From Tropicimonas sediminicola (lineage in GTDB: Bacteria > Pseudomonadota > Alphaproteobacteria > Rhodobacterales > Rhodobacteraceae): a stretch of DNA of 64,000 bases. Position numbers and translations under genes: made by a program. Numbering within the stretch: position 1 is the stretch's first letter; every line of letters begins with the position of its first letter. The stretch covers positions 234,898 through 298,897 of the forward strand of contig NZ_FZOY01000007.1 in the NCBI RefSeq assembly GCF_900188335.1. The letters run 5' to 3'. Below the pieces are notes generated by a model. It was not told the DNA's origin. It saw only the letters and a program-made list of their open reading frames with translations, and searched no databases. Below are positions 1 to 7,729 of this stretch, piece by piece.

Positions 1-790
1 GCCCGACGATGACCCCGGCGAGGTCGTTGGACAGCTCGTCGTTGCCGAGCTTCGCCTGGACCGAACTGGGCAACGGGTCGAGCCCGAGGCTCGAGAGAAA
101 CCACATGAAGAGACCGACGATGGCCAGCGCGCCCGCAGCGGACGCCAGACCGGTCAGCCACCGGCCGCGCAGCATCAGAACACCGGCTGCGAGAAGCGAC
201 AGCGCCAGCCCCTCGAACCGCATCGCGGGTCCGAGCAGGATGCCGAGGATGAGCAGCGGCGAGACGCGGTCTTCATCGAGGAGCACCAGCAGCCCGAATA
301 CGACCGCGAGGCTGGCCGCGGCGTGCAGGGAGTGCTCCATCCCGGCAAAGGCCAGCCCCGGCAGGTTGATGACCAGCGGCACGAGGATCGCAAGTGCCAG
401 GCCCGTGCCGCGGCGCAAGTCCTCGTACCCCGCCTGCACAAGGATCCGCCCCCAGAGCCACCCGCAGGCGGCCAGCGCCGCGATATTCCAGGCCAGCGGC
501 AGGAAGCGCTGCGCCTCGGTTCCGGCCAAGGGCACGAGCAGCAGCGGGTAGAGTGGCGAGGAGGCCGCCGAGGCATATTCCCCTGGGTTCACCCCGTAGC
601 CCCCGGCGGCGATCTGCTCGGCCACCGCGAGGTGGATGTAGACGTCGTCCAGCGGGTATTCGAAGACACCGGCATTCAGATAGGCAGCGATCTGGAGGGC
701 GGCGAAGCCCAGCAACACGCTCGCAAGGCTCACCGCCGGCAGCCGGAGCCGCCCGCGCGCCGCGCCCTCCAGTGTCGCCGCCTGGCTCAT
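1..790 (-). CDS. GT-C-like integral membrane protein, partial at left edge
   Basis: An open frame runs leftward from an ATG at 790 to the window edge, giving 263 codons without a stop. The protein is very hydrophobic. An N-terminal membrane segment (about residues 18-38) is followed by a short loop with the motif YPLDDVYIHLA (about 45-55). An acidic pair in the first extracytoplasmic loop is typical of GT-C glycosyltransferases and ArnT/PMT-like proteins, so a polyprenyl-sugar-dependent glycosyltransferase is the best guess. Several more membrane segments follow. The ATG overlaps the pccA stop as ATGA, implying translational coupling at the end of the pcc transcript. The true function is unknown and the C-terminus is missing. 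Confidence 0.75.
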   Translation of the reverse strand, partial: MSQAATLEGAARGRLRLPAVSLASVLLGFAALQIAAYLNAGVFEYPLDDVYIHLAVAEQIAAGGYGVNPGEYASAASSPLYPLLLVPLAGTEAQRFLPLAWNIAALAACGWLWGRILVQAGYEDLRRGTGLALAILVPLVINLPGLAFAGMEHSLHAAASLAVVFGLLVLLDEDRVSPLLILGILLGPAMRFEGLALSLLAAGVLMLRGRWLTGLASAAGALAIVGLFMWFLSSLGLDPLPSSVQAKLGNDELSNDLAGVIVG

Positions 791-2787
791 TCGAACTCCA
801 TGATCACGTCATCGACGGCCAGGCTGTCGCCGGGCCCCGCGTTGATCGCGCTGACGACCGCCTGTTTCTCGGCGCGCAGGATGTTCTCCATCTTCATCGC
901 CTCGACGGTGCACAGCGCCTGCCCCTCCTGCACCTCGTCGCCGACCTGCACGTTCACCTTCACCACCAGCCCGGGCATCGGGCAAAGCAGCATCTTCGAG
1001 GTATCGGGCGGCAGTTTCTCCGGCATCAGCCGTGCAAGCTCGGCCTGCCGCGGCGTGTAACAGCGCACCTTCACGTCGGCGCCACGGAAGCGGATCCGGA
1101 AGCCGGCGGTGATCTTCTGCATCTTGAAGGCGTGCTTGACGCCGTCCACCTTGACCACTGCGAGGCTGTCGCCCGGCGTCCAGTCGCTCTGCATCTTGAT
1201 GCAGCGGCCATCCTCGAACAGCACGTCGGTGCCCTTGCGATGCGCCTCGATGGCTACCGGGAATTCCTCGCCATCGACCGATACGATCCACTCCTTGCCG
1301 ACCTGGCGCTTGTGGTTGTCGATGGTGCCGCTGATCCGCGTGCGCCGGATTTCCGCCACGCGGAAGGCGCCCGCCGCGACCGCAGCCACCATCTGCCGGT
1401 CCTCCGGCGAAAGCTGCACGCCGCCGAAGCCTTCGGGATATTCCTCGGCGATGAATGCCGTGGTGATGTTGCCCCCGATGAAACGCGGGTGATCCATCAC
1501 TGCCGACAGGAACGGCAGGTTATGCCCGATGCCCTCGACCTCGAAACTGTCCAGCGCGTCGCGCATCACCTCGATCGCCGCGCCGCGATCCGGAGCCCAG
1601 CTGCAGAGCTTGGCGATCATCGGGTCGTAGAACATAGAGATCTCGCCGCCCTCGAACACCCCGGTGTCGTTGCGCACCGCGGCCTCGCCGTTCGCCACCT
1701 CCGCCGGAGGGCGATAGCGCGTCAGCCGGCCGATCGACGGCAGGAAGTTGCGATAGGGGTCCTCGGCATAGAGCCGGCTCTCGATGGCCCAGCCGTTGAT
1801 CCCCACGTCCTGCTGGGCGATCTCGAGCTTCTCGCCCGCCGCCACGCGGATCATCTGCTCCACGAGATCGACGCCGGTGATCAGCTCGGTCACAGGATGC
1901 TCCACCTGAAGGCGGGTGTTCATTTCGAGGAAGTAGAAGTTCTTGTCGCCGTCGACGATGAATTCCACCGTTCCTGCAGAACAGTAATCCACCGCCCGCG
2001 CCAGTGCGCAGGCCTGTTCGCCCATCGCCTTGCGGGTCTCGGGGTCGAGAAACGGGCTCGGGGCCTCCTCGATCACCTTCTGGTTGCGCCGCTGGATCGA
2101 GCATTCGCGCTCGTTGAGATAGATCGTGTTGCCGTGCTTGTCGGCCAGCACCTGGATCTCGATGTGCCGCGGCTGGGTGACGAACTTCTCGATGAAGATC
2201 CGGTCGTCGCCGAAGCTGCTGGCCGCCTCGTTCTTGGACGACTGGAAGCCCTCGCGCGCCTCGTTGTCGGTCCAGGCGATCCGCATGCCCTTGCCGCCCC
2301 CCCCGGCGGAGGCCTTGATCATCACCGGATAGCCGATCTCGTTCGAGATCCGCACCGCTTCCTCGGCATCCTCGATCAGGCCCATGTAGCCGGGCACGGT
2401 CGAGACCCCGGCCTCCTGCGCCAGCTTCTTGGAGGTGATCTTGTCGCCCATCGCCTCGATCGCCCCGGCCGGCGGCCCGACGAAGGCCACGCCCTCGGCC
2501 TCAAGCGCCTGCGCGAACTTCATGTTCTCGGAAAGGAACCCGTAGCCGGGGTGCACCGCCTCCGCGCCGGTCTGCCGGATCGCGTCCATGACCTTGTCGA
2601 TCACGATGTAGGACTGGTTGGCCGGCGGCGGGCCGATATGCACCGCCTCGTCCGCCATCTTGACGTGCAGCGCGTCGCGGTCGGCGTCCGAATAGATCGC
2701 GACGGTCTGGATTCCCATCTTCCGCGCGCTCTTGATGACCCGGCAGGCGATCTCGCCCCGGTTGGCAATCAGCAGCTTCTTGAACAT
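787..2787 (-). CDS. pccA: propionyl-CoA carboxylase alpha subunit (biotin carboxylase + BCCP)
   Basis: This 666-residue protein carries the ATP-dependent biotin carboxylation half-reaction and the biotin carrier of propionyl-CoA carboxylase, which forms methylmalonyl-CoA. The N-terminus KLLIANRGEIACRV and a glycine-rich ATP-grasp loop (GGGGKGM, about 163-169) mark the biotin carboxylase domain, about 1-450. A BT-type linker domain (about 460-590) that contacts the beta subunit follows, then a biotinyl domain with EAMKM, where the biotinylated lysine is about K632. Length and order match PccA rather than acetyl-CoA carboxylase AccC. It lies downstream of pccB on the same strand, separated by four small genes. 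No TTTGCAAA site is seen just upstream of it. Confidence 0.97.
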   Translation of the reverse strand: MFKKLLIANRGEIACRVIKSARKMGIQTVAIYSDADRDALHVKMADEAVHIGPPPANQSYIVIDKVMDAIRQTGAEAVHPGYGFLSENMKFAQALEAEGVAFVGPPAGAIEAMGDKITSKKLAQEAGVSTVPGYMGLIEDAEEAVRISNEIGYPVMIKASAGGGGKGMRIAWTDNEAREGFQSSKNEAASSFGDDRIFIEKFVTQPRHIEIQVLADKHGNTIYLNERECSIQRRNQKVIEEAPSPFLDPETRKAMGEQACALARAVDYCSAGTVEFIVDGDKNFYFLEMNTRLQVEHPVTELITGVDLVEQMIRVAAGEKLEIAQQDVGINGWAIESRLYAEDPYRNFLPSIGRLTRYRPPAEVANGEAAVRNDTGVFEGGEISMFYDPMIAKLCSWAPDRGAAIEVMRDALDSFEVEGIGHNLPFLSAVMDHPRFIGGNITTAFIAEEYPEGFGGVQLSPEDRQMVAAVAAGAFRVAEIRRTRISGTIDNHKRQVGKEWIVSVDGEEFPVAIEAHRKGTDVLFEDGRCIKMQSDWTPGDSLAVVKVDGVKHAFKMQKITAGFRIRFRGADVKVRCYTPRQAELARLMPEKLPPDTSKMLLCPMPGLVVKVNVQVGDEVQEGQALCTVEAMKMENILRAEKQAVVSAINAGPGDSLAVDDVIMEFE

Positions 2788-2853
2788 CCTCGGTCCCTTC
2801 CCCGTTCTCCCATGGGCCGCGCGCGCGGCCCCTCCTGTCTGTCAGGCACGACA

Positions 2854-2886
2854 AGGGCCACCGGAGCGATCAGCTCCGATGGCCCT
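2854..2886 (-). terminator. hairpin downstream of the small lipoprotein gene
   Basis: AGGGCCA (2854-2860) pairs with TGGCCCT (2880-2886), and an inner GGAGC pairs with GCTCC around a short loop. It lies between the stop of the minus-strand lipoprotein gene and the pccA start. No strong T-run follows on the minus strand, so it may be an attenuating or processing hairpin rather than a full terminator. Confidence 0.5.
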
Positions 2887-2928
2887 GCCATGCATCTTGC
2901 CTGGCCGGTGACCCGGCCGAATTTCTGG

Positions 2929-3138
2929 TCAGTTGATGGCGTCGCGCGCGTCGTTCGAAAGCGCACCGGCTGCAGCGCCGACAGCGACGGACGTGCCGAG
3001 ATCGGTCCCGGTGAGCGCCGAGACGCCTGCGCCTGCGCCTGCCCCGATTGCGGCATTCTCCAGGTTGGAGTTGCCTTCACACGCTGCCAGGAGCGCGATG
3101 CCGGCCAGCAGAGACGCGAGCTTGATAGGTTTTGCCAT
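2929..3138 (-). CDS. small glycine-zipper lipoprotein
   Basis: This 69-residue protein starts at the ATG at 3138, which has an AAAGGA ribosome site just upstream. The longer upstream reading is not needed. Residues 1-20 form a lipoprotein signal ending in LAAC (lipidated Cys20). The mature part is small and Gly/Ala rich (IGAGAGAG, VAVGAAAGAL), like a glycine-zipper segment that packs in a membrane. Function is unknown. It lies between the pcc accessory genes and pccA and is bounded by hairpins on both sides, so it may form its own transcription unit. Confidence 0.8.
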   Translation of the reverse strand: MAKPIKLASLLAGIALLAACEGNSNLENAAIGAGAGAGVSALTGTDLGTSVAVGAAAGALSNDARDAIN

Positions 3139-3254
3139 CTCGTTTTTCCTTTCGAGGATTGTTGTTTCGGCGATCCTAGTCCGCCGAACGCAAAAGGAAA
3201 TCGGATGCTGGCCCCGACGGCCAAATCCCGCCGATGCCGACTGCCGGAAAAGAT

Positions 3255-3284
3255 CGGCGGCCGGGACAAAGCCCACGGCCGCCG
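3255..3284 (-). terminator. rho-independent terminator (minus strand)
   Basis: CGGCGGCCG (3255-3263) and CGGCCGCCG (3276-3284) form a perfect 9-bp stem around a 12-nt loop. Read on the minus strand it is followed by ATCTTTTCC, a T-rich tail. It probably ends the transcript of the small genes at 3449-4621, or attenuates read-through toward pccA. Confidence 0.65.
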
Positions 3285-3448
3285 TAAGTGAGAAAGGGTA
3301 CCTGGATAGATCCCGAAAACGGCGGGTGTGCTGGGATGCGCCGTTCTCGAGACATTCGTGCAGCAAGCGGCCCACAGATCAAAGCACTTGCGCGCGGCGG
3401 CCCGGCAATCAGCCACTTCCCGCCGGAATCCGGTAGGGTTCGGCAGGT

Positions 3449-3841
3449 TCACGCCCATTCTTCGCCGTCCTCGTCGCCGTCTTCGATGATCTCGAAGTTA
3501 TCCAGCATGTTCGGGTAGCTACGCTGCACCTCCGCCAGGTCGACACGCAGCAGCGCCTCGTAGGACGCCGGATCGAACGGCTCCTCCGCCGGCACCACCT
3601 CGCGCCCGAACAGCCAGCTGAGCCGGCCCGCGTCGAGATTGCCGCGCTCGAAGGGCGCGTCGCCGAACTGCTCCAGCAAGGCCAGCAAAAAGCCCTCGTC
3701 CGCGCGCCGATCCGCCGGCCTGCGGTCCGCATGACGTTTGCGCGCCTGGAGCGGCGTGGCGCCGGACTTGTTCTCCCGGCGAATGGTGAACTGGTAATCG
3801 GTTCCGGCCAGGCGGCTCGGAAATCCTCTGTGCTTCAGCAT
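3449..3841 (-). CDS. hypothetical protein in the pcc region
   Basis: This is a 130-residue protein if it starts at the ATG at 3841, which has an AAAGGG ribosome site. A GTG 18 codons upstream would extend it but has weaker support. It is basic in the first half and acidic at the C-terminus, ending DGDEDGEEWA. No signal peptide or membrane segment is seen. I do not recognise a domain. It follows the DUF6497-like gene by about 40 bases on the same strand, so co-transcription with the pccB side is likely. Confidence 0.65.
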   Translation of the reverse strand: MLKHRGFPSRLAGTDYQFTIRRENKSGATPLQARKRHADRRPADRRADEGFLLALLEQFGDAPFERGNLDAGRLSWLFGREVVPAEEPFDPASYEALLRVDLAEVQRSYPNMLDNFEIIEDGDEDGEEWA

Positions 3842-3881
3842 GCGCTGCCCTTTCCGGCCGCCTCTTTCTCCGGACCCCACC

Positions 3882-4277
3882 TCATTGCCAGACACATCCC
3901 ATGTCGGTCAGCAGGTAGGCCCCTATGAACATCGTCGCTTCGGGATCGAACGTGCCCCGCTCGATGGCGCGGTCCATCAGGGTGATGTTCACCTGCTGCA
4001 CCGCACCCGCTTCCGCCGCTTCGGCGCGCCCCTGCGTCTCGCAGAGCGCATCGAGATCGGCGGAAATCTCGTCATAGCCGACCTCCCCGTCCTCCGCACC
4101 GATCCGGGGCGAGATGTAGCGCAAGGTCAGCCAGGTCTCGCCGTCGGACTGGACCTCGACGATCCGGTCATGAAAGCTGACGACCAGCCCCGACGGCAGG
4201 CTCACCTCCTGCGCCGCAGCCGCCTGGCCTCCCAGCAGGATCGCAGCCGCCAGCGCGGCCCCGCGCGGATCCATCAT
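3882..4277 (-). CDS. secreted DUF6497-like protein
   Basis: The 131-residue product has an N-terminal signal peptide (hydrophobic stretch about 5-22, ending AAAAQE) and a compact mature domain with two cysteines. It resembles DUF6497 proteins found beside pcc genes in Rhodobacteraceae, from memory. The start at 4277 overlaps the stop of the upstream gene as ATGA, which favours it over the earlier in-frame GTG. Function is unknown; export to the periplasm is inferred. Confidence 0.65.
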   Translation of the reverse strand: MMDPRGAALAAAILLGGQAAAAQEVSLPSGLVVSFHDRIVEVQSDGETWLTLRYISPRIGAEDGEVGYDEISADLDALCETQGRAEAAEAGAVQQVNITLMDRAIERGTFDPEATMFIGAYLLTDMGCVWQ

Positions 4278-4621
4278 CCGGCCCTCCCGGCACAGCGCAA
4301 CCATCGCGCCCGGTTGCGGGGCTCCGCCAGCACGGCCTCGATCCGCGCCTCCAGCCCGGCCCGGTCGAACCCGCCCGCGGCCACCCTGCCTCCGGCCCGA
4401 ACCTCGACGAAATCGCCGCGGTCGGTCACCTCAACCACCGGGGAAAAGCCCCGCTGCCCCTGAAGCGCGCGCCAGAGGTCCTGGCGGATCTGCGTCGCAA
4501 GCCGCTCCCGGCGCACCGTGGGGAACCGACCGGCCGCCACCACGTCGAACCGCGGCGGAACCTGGCGCGTCAGCACCAGGACCGCGCCATCGCGCAGCAC
4601 ATGCCAGCCGCCACGCCTCAT
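4274..4621 (-). CDS. small hypothetical protein
   Basis: This is a 115-residue basic protein beginning MRRGGWHVLRDG. It has no obvious signal peptide or membrane segment. Its stop overlaps the next gene's start (ATGA at 4274-4277), so the two are translationally coupled. Strong codon bias toward G/C at third positions supports a real gene. It is the first small gene after pccB, separated by 114 bases that contain a GC-rich palindrome. No function can be assigned. Confidence 0.65.
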   Translation of the reverse strand: MRRGGWHVLRDGAVLVLTRQVPPRFDVVAAGRFPTVRRERLATQIRQDLWRALQGQRGFSPVVEVTDRGDFVEVRAGGRVAAGGFDRAGLEARIEAVLAEPRNRARWLRCAGRAG

Positions 4622-4678
4622 GCGCCTCTCCCCTGCAGGGCCACCCGTCCGTCAGGCAACATCTCGTCCGACACCTTC

Positions 4679-4722
4679 TTCTTGGCTCAAATACCCCGGG
4701 GGTCCGGGGGCAGTGCCCCCGG
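4679..4722. repeat. GC-rich intergenic palindromic element
   Basis: A TTGGCTCAAATACCCCGGGG-type segment is followed by CCGGGGG (4704-4710), a 5-nt loop and CCCCCGG (4716-4722). I recall near-identical elements scattered through Rhodobacteraceae intergenic regions. It sits just downstream of the pccB stop and may act as a transcription terminator or mRNA-stabilising hairpin on the minus strand. Confidence 0.55.
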
Positions 4723-4735
4723 CCTCGGCCTCATC

Positions 4736-6268
4736 TCACAACGGGATGTTGTTGTGTTTCTTCCACGGTGTCTCGCGCCGCTTGTTGCGCAGGCTGGCAA
4801 AGGCGCGGGCCACTCGGCGGCGGGTCGAATGCGGCTGGATCACCTCGTCGATAAAACCGCGCTCGGCGGCCACGAAGGGGTTGGCGAACCGCGACTCGTA
4901 TTCCGCGGTGCGCGCCGCGATCTTCTCCGGGTCGCCCAGTTCCGAACGATAGAGGATCTCGGTGGCGCCCTTGGCCCCCATCACCGCGATCTCGGCAGTC
5001 GGCCAGGCATAGTTGATGTCGCCCCGCAGGTGCTTCGAGCTCATCACGTCATAGGCCCCGCCATAGGCCTTGCGGGTGATCACCGTCACCTTCGGCACCG
5101 TCGCCTCGCCAAAGGCGAAGAGCAGCTTGGCGCCGTGCTTGATGACCCCGCCGTATTCCTGGCCCGTCCCCGGCAGGAAGCCCGGCACGTCGACAAAGGT
5201 CAGCAGCGGGATTTCGAAGGCGTCGCAGAAGCGCACGAAGCGCGCCGCCTTGCGCGAGCTGTCGATGTCGAGACAGCCGGCCAGCACCATCGGCTGGTTG
5301 GCCACGACGCCGGTGGTCTGCCCCTCGATCCGGATGAAGCCGGTGATGATGTTCTTCGCGTAATCCTCCTGGATCTCGTAGAAGTCGCCCTCGTCCGCGA
5401 CCTTCAGGATCAGCTCCTTCATGTCGTAGGGGGTATGGGCGTTGTCGGGGATAAGCGTGTCGAGGCTCTCCTCCACGCGGGCGGGCGAGTCGAAGAAGGG
5501 CCGCACCGGCGCCTTCTGGCGGTTGTTCGAGGGCAGGAAGTCGAACAGCCGCCGGATCTCGATCAGCGCTTCGACATCGTTCTCGAAGGCCCCGTCGGCG
5601 ACCGACGACTTCCGGGTGTGCGTCGAGGCGCCGCCCAGCTCCTCGGCCGTGACGACCTCGTTGGTCACCGTCTTCACCACGTCGGGGCCGGTGACGAACA
5701 TGTAGGAGGTATCCTTCACCATGAAGATGAAGTCGGTCATCGCCGGCGAATAGACCGCACCACCGGCACAGGGCCCCATGATCACCGAGATCTGCGGCAC
5801 CACGCCGGAGGCCTCGATGTTGCGCTGGAACACCTCGGCATAGCCGGCAAGGCTGTCGACGCCCTCCTGGATCCGCGCCCCGCCCGAGTCGTTCAGCCCG
5901 ATAACCGGCGCGCCGTTCTGCACCGCCATATCCATGATCTTGCAGATCTTCTGCGCATGGGTCGCCGAGAGCGAGCCGCCGAAGACGGTGAAGTCCTGGC
6001 TGAACACGTAGACCATGCGCCCGTTGATCGTGCCCCAGCCGGTGACCACCCCGTCACCGGCGGGCTTCTCGGCCTGCATGCCGAAATCGGTGCAGCGATG
6101 GGCCACGAACATGTCGAACTCCTCGAAGGAGCCTTCGTCGAGCAGCAGGTCGATGCGCTCACGCGCCGTCAGCTTGCCCTTCTGGTGCTGGTTGTCGATC
6201 CGGCGTTGCCCGCCACCCAGGCGCGCAGAGGCACGGCGGGTTTCCAGCTCTTCGAGAATGTCCTTCAT
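4736..6268 (-). CDS. pccB: propionyl-CoA carboxylase beta subunit (carboxyltransferase)
   Basis: This 510-residue carboxyltransferase moves CO2 from biotin to propionyl-CoA. It begins [20 protein letters not shown] at 6268, with a GGAG ribosome site 4 bases away; the longer frame upstream reads through the operator and is not coding. Typical crotonase-fold acyl-CoA carboxylase motifs are present ([31 protein letters not shown]). The C-terminus ends KKHNNIPL as in the family. It is divergent from the MFS gene, and a TTTGCAAA box lies 75 bases upstream. Its PCC partner is pccA at 787-2787. Confidence 0.96.
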   Translation of the reverse strand: MKDILEELETRRASARLGGGQRRIDNQHQKGKLTARERIDLLLDEGSFEEFDMFVAHRCTDFGMQAEKPAGDGVVTGWGTINGRMVYVFSQDFTVFGGSLSATHAQKICKIMDMAVQNGAPVIGLNDSGGARIQEGVDSLAGYAEVFQRNIEASGVVPQISVIMGPCAGGAVYSPAMTDFIFMVKDTSYMFVTGPDVVKTVTNEVVTAEELGGASTHTRKSSVADGAFENDVEALIEIRRLFDFLPSNNRQKAPVRPFFDSPARVEESLDTLIPDNAHTPYDMKELILKVADEGDFYEIQEDYAKNIITGFIRIEGQTTGVVANQPMVLAGCLDIDSSRKAARFVRFCDAFEIPLLTFVDVPGFLPGTGQEYGGVIKHGAKLLFAFGEATVPKVTVITRKAYGGAYDVMSSKHLRGDINYAWPTAEIAVMGAKGATEILYRSELGDPEKIAARTAEYESRFANPFVAAERGFIDEVIQPHSTRRRVARAFASLRNKRRETPWKKHNNIPL

Positions 6269-6333
6269 GTCTCCGTCCCCTTGATTTGCTGGTCCAATGC
6301 CTATCAAAACGGGAGCCCATTCAGGAAGCGCCA

Positions 6334-6350
6334 TTTTGAAAATTTGCAAA
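6334..6350. promoter_or_regulatory. putative PccR/ScfR box upstream of pccB
   Basis: A perfect TTTGCAAA palindrome occupies 6343-6350, preceded by the degenerate TTTTGAAAA (6334-6342). A weaker AATGCAAA lies at 6375-6382. PccR of Rhodobacter sphaeroides is reported to bind paired TTTGCAAA sites near pccB. Here only one of the pair is perfect. Confidence 0.6.
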
Positions 6351-6459
6351 GTATTGGCAGATCAATGAGAGCAAAATGCAAATCTGGAAAGCCCTTGGCG
6401 CGGAGCGATTTTCCCTTGCCCCGATAGACTTCGCGCCGGCGAGCAGATAAGGCCCGAGC

Positions 6460-7680
6460 ATGTATACACCGCCCACGGTCCGCATTCTGGACCGAACCAC
6501 GCCGCCACATATCGTCACACTCGTCTTCCTCGCCGGATTGTCGGCGATGAACATGAGTATCTTCCTGCCGTCCCTGCCCGCGATGACCGAGCATTTCGGC
6601 ACAGATTACGCGATCATGCAGCTCTCGGTCTCGCTGTACCTCGCCACAACCGCGGTCATGCAGCTGCTGATCGGGCCGATCTCGGACCGCTACGGACGCC
6701 GCCCGGTGGTGGGCATCTCGATCTCGGTGTTTCTGATCGCCACGCTGGGCTGCCTGCTGGCACCGAACGTGACCGTCTTCCTCGCCTTCCGGATGCTGCA
6801 GGCCATTGTCGCGGTGGGCATGGTGCTGTCGCGCGCCGTGGTGCGGGACATCTATCCGCAGGACCAGGCGGCCTCCCGCATCGGCTATGTTACCATGGGC
6901 ATGTCTTTGGTGCCGATGTTCGCGCCGATGATCGGCGGCACGCTGGAGCAGCTCTTCGGCTGGCAGGCGATCTTCGTCTTCCTGATGCTGGCGGGCGGGC
7001 TGATCGGCTGGCTCGCCTGGGCCGACATGGGCGAGACCGCCACCAATACCGGCACCAGCTTCGCCCGGCAGGTGCGCGACTACCCCGAACTCCTCGCCTC
7101 GCCGCGGTTCTGGGGCTACGCGCTGGCGACCGCCTTTGCCTCCGGCGCCTTCTTCGGCTTTCTCGGCGGAGCGCCCTACGTGGCGGACGAGATCTTCGGC
7201 CTCTCGCCCTTCTGGACCGGGGTCTGCTTCGGCGCGCCCGCCATCGGCTACACGCTGGGCAATTTCATCTCCGGCCGGTTCTCCGCGCATTACGGCATCA
7301 ACCGGCTGATCCTCTGGGGCACGCTGGCCACCACCGCTGGCATGGGGCTGTCCCTGCTGCTGGGATTTGCCGGGCTGCACGAGCCGATCATCTTCTTCAG
7401 CCTCGTCACCACCCTGGGGCTTGGCAACGGCATGGTCATTCCCAACGGAACCGCCGGGATGCTCTCTGTCCGGCCGCAACTCGCCGGCACGGCAAGCGGG
7501 CTCGGCGGGTTCATCCAGATCGGTGGCGGCGCCGCGCTTTCGGTGATGGCCGGGCATGTGCTCGAAGGCGCCACCACGCCGATGCCGCTGCAATGGCTGA
7601 TGGCGGGCACATCGCTGGTGTCGCTGCTCTGCATCCTCTACGTGCGCCGCCGGGAGCGGATATTGCAGCTTGCCAGCTGA
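6460..7680 (+). CDS. MFS drug-resistance transporter, Bcr/CflA type
   Basis: This 406-residue, 12-helix major facilitator protein is an inner-membrane, proton-coupled exporter of small compounds. The loop 2-3 signature is clear (GPISDRYGRRPVVG, about 71-84), and the first helix motif SIFLPSLPAM fits the Bcr/CflA branch, whose members export bicyclomycin, chloramphenicol or small metabolites. The substrate cannot be read from sequence. It sits between pccB and pccR, a place where I would expect those two genes to face each other directly. It shares the divergent promoter region with pccB, and its stop is 49 bases from the pccR start. Confidence 0.88.
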   Translation: MYTPPTVRILDRTTPPHIVTLVFLAGLSAMNMSIFLPSLPAMTEHFGTDYAIMQLSVSLYLATTAVMQLLIGPISDRYGRRPVVGISISVFLIATLGCLLAPNVTVFLAFRMLQAIVAVGMVLSRAVVRDIYPQDQAASRIGYVTMGMSLVPMFAPMIGGTLEQLFGWQAIFVFLMLAGGLIGWLAWADMGETATNTGTSFARQVRDYPELLASPRFWGYALATAFASGAFFGFLGGAPYVADEIFGLSPFWTGVCFGAPAIGYTLGNFISGRFSAHYGINRLILWGTLATTAGMGLSLLLGFAGLHEPIIFFSLVTTLGLGNGMVIPNGTAGMLSVRPQLAGTASGLGGFIQIGGGAALSVMAGHVLEGATTPMPLQWLMAGTSLVSLLCILYVRRRERILQLAS

Positions 7681-7693
7681 TCTTTGCAAAGAT
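7680..7693. promoter_or_regulatory. ScfR-type operator upstream of pccR (distal)
   Basis: ATCTTTGCAAAGAT is a perfect 14-bp palindrome containing the TTTGCAAA core at 7683-7690. It begins on the last base of the MFS stop codon and lies about 37 bases before the pccR ATG. It is a likely autoregulatory PccR site. Confidence 0.65.
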
Positions 7694-7713
7694 TAGATCG
7701 GCTCAAACGCGAA

Positions 7714-7721
7714 TTTGCAAA
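7714..7721. promoter_or_regulatory. ScfR-type operator overlapping the pccR translation start region
   Basis: This second perfect TTTGCAAA lies 31 bases after the first and ends 8 bases before the pccR ATG, where a ribosome site should be. Binding here would block transcription or initiation directly. No good Shine-Dalgarno sequence is visible. Confidence 0.6.
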
Positions 7722-7729
7722 GAGCCCCG

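Noticed and set aside
394..3291. Very long plus-strand open frame (965 codons)
   Set aside because: It lies antisense to pccA and the lipoprotein gene, is rich in Arg/His/Pro/Asp and has no domain. It is a typical GC-rich shadow.
4601..6427. Long plus-strand frame opposite pccB
   Set aside because: Shadow of pccB with no recognisable motifs.
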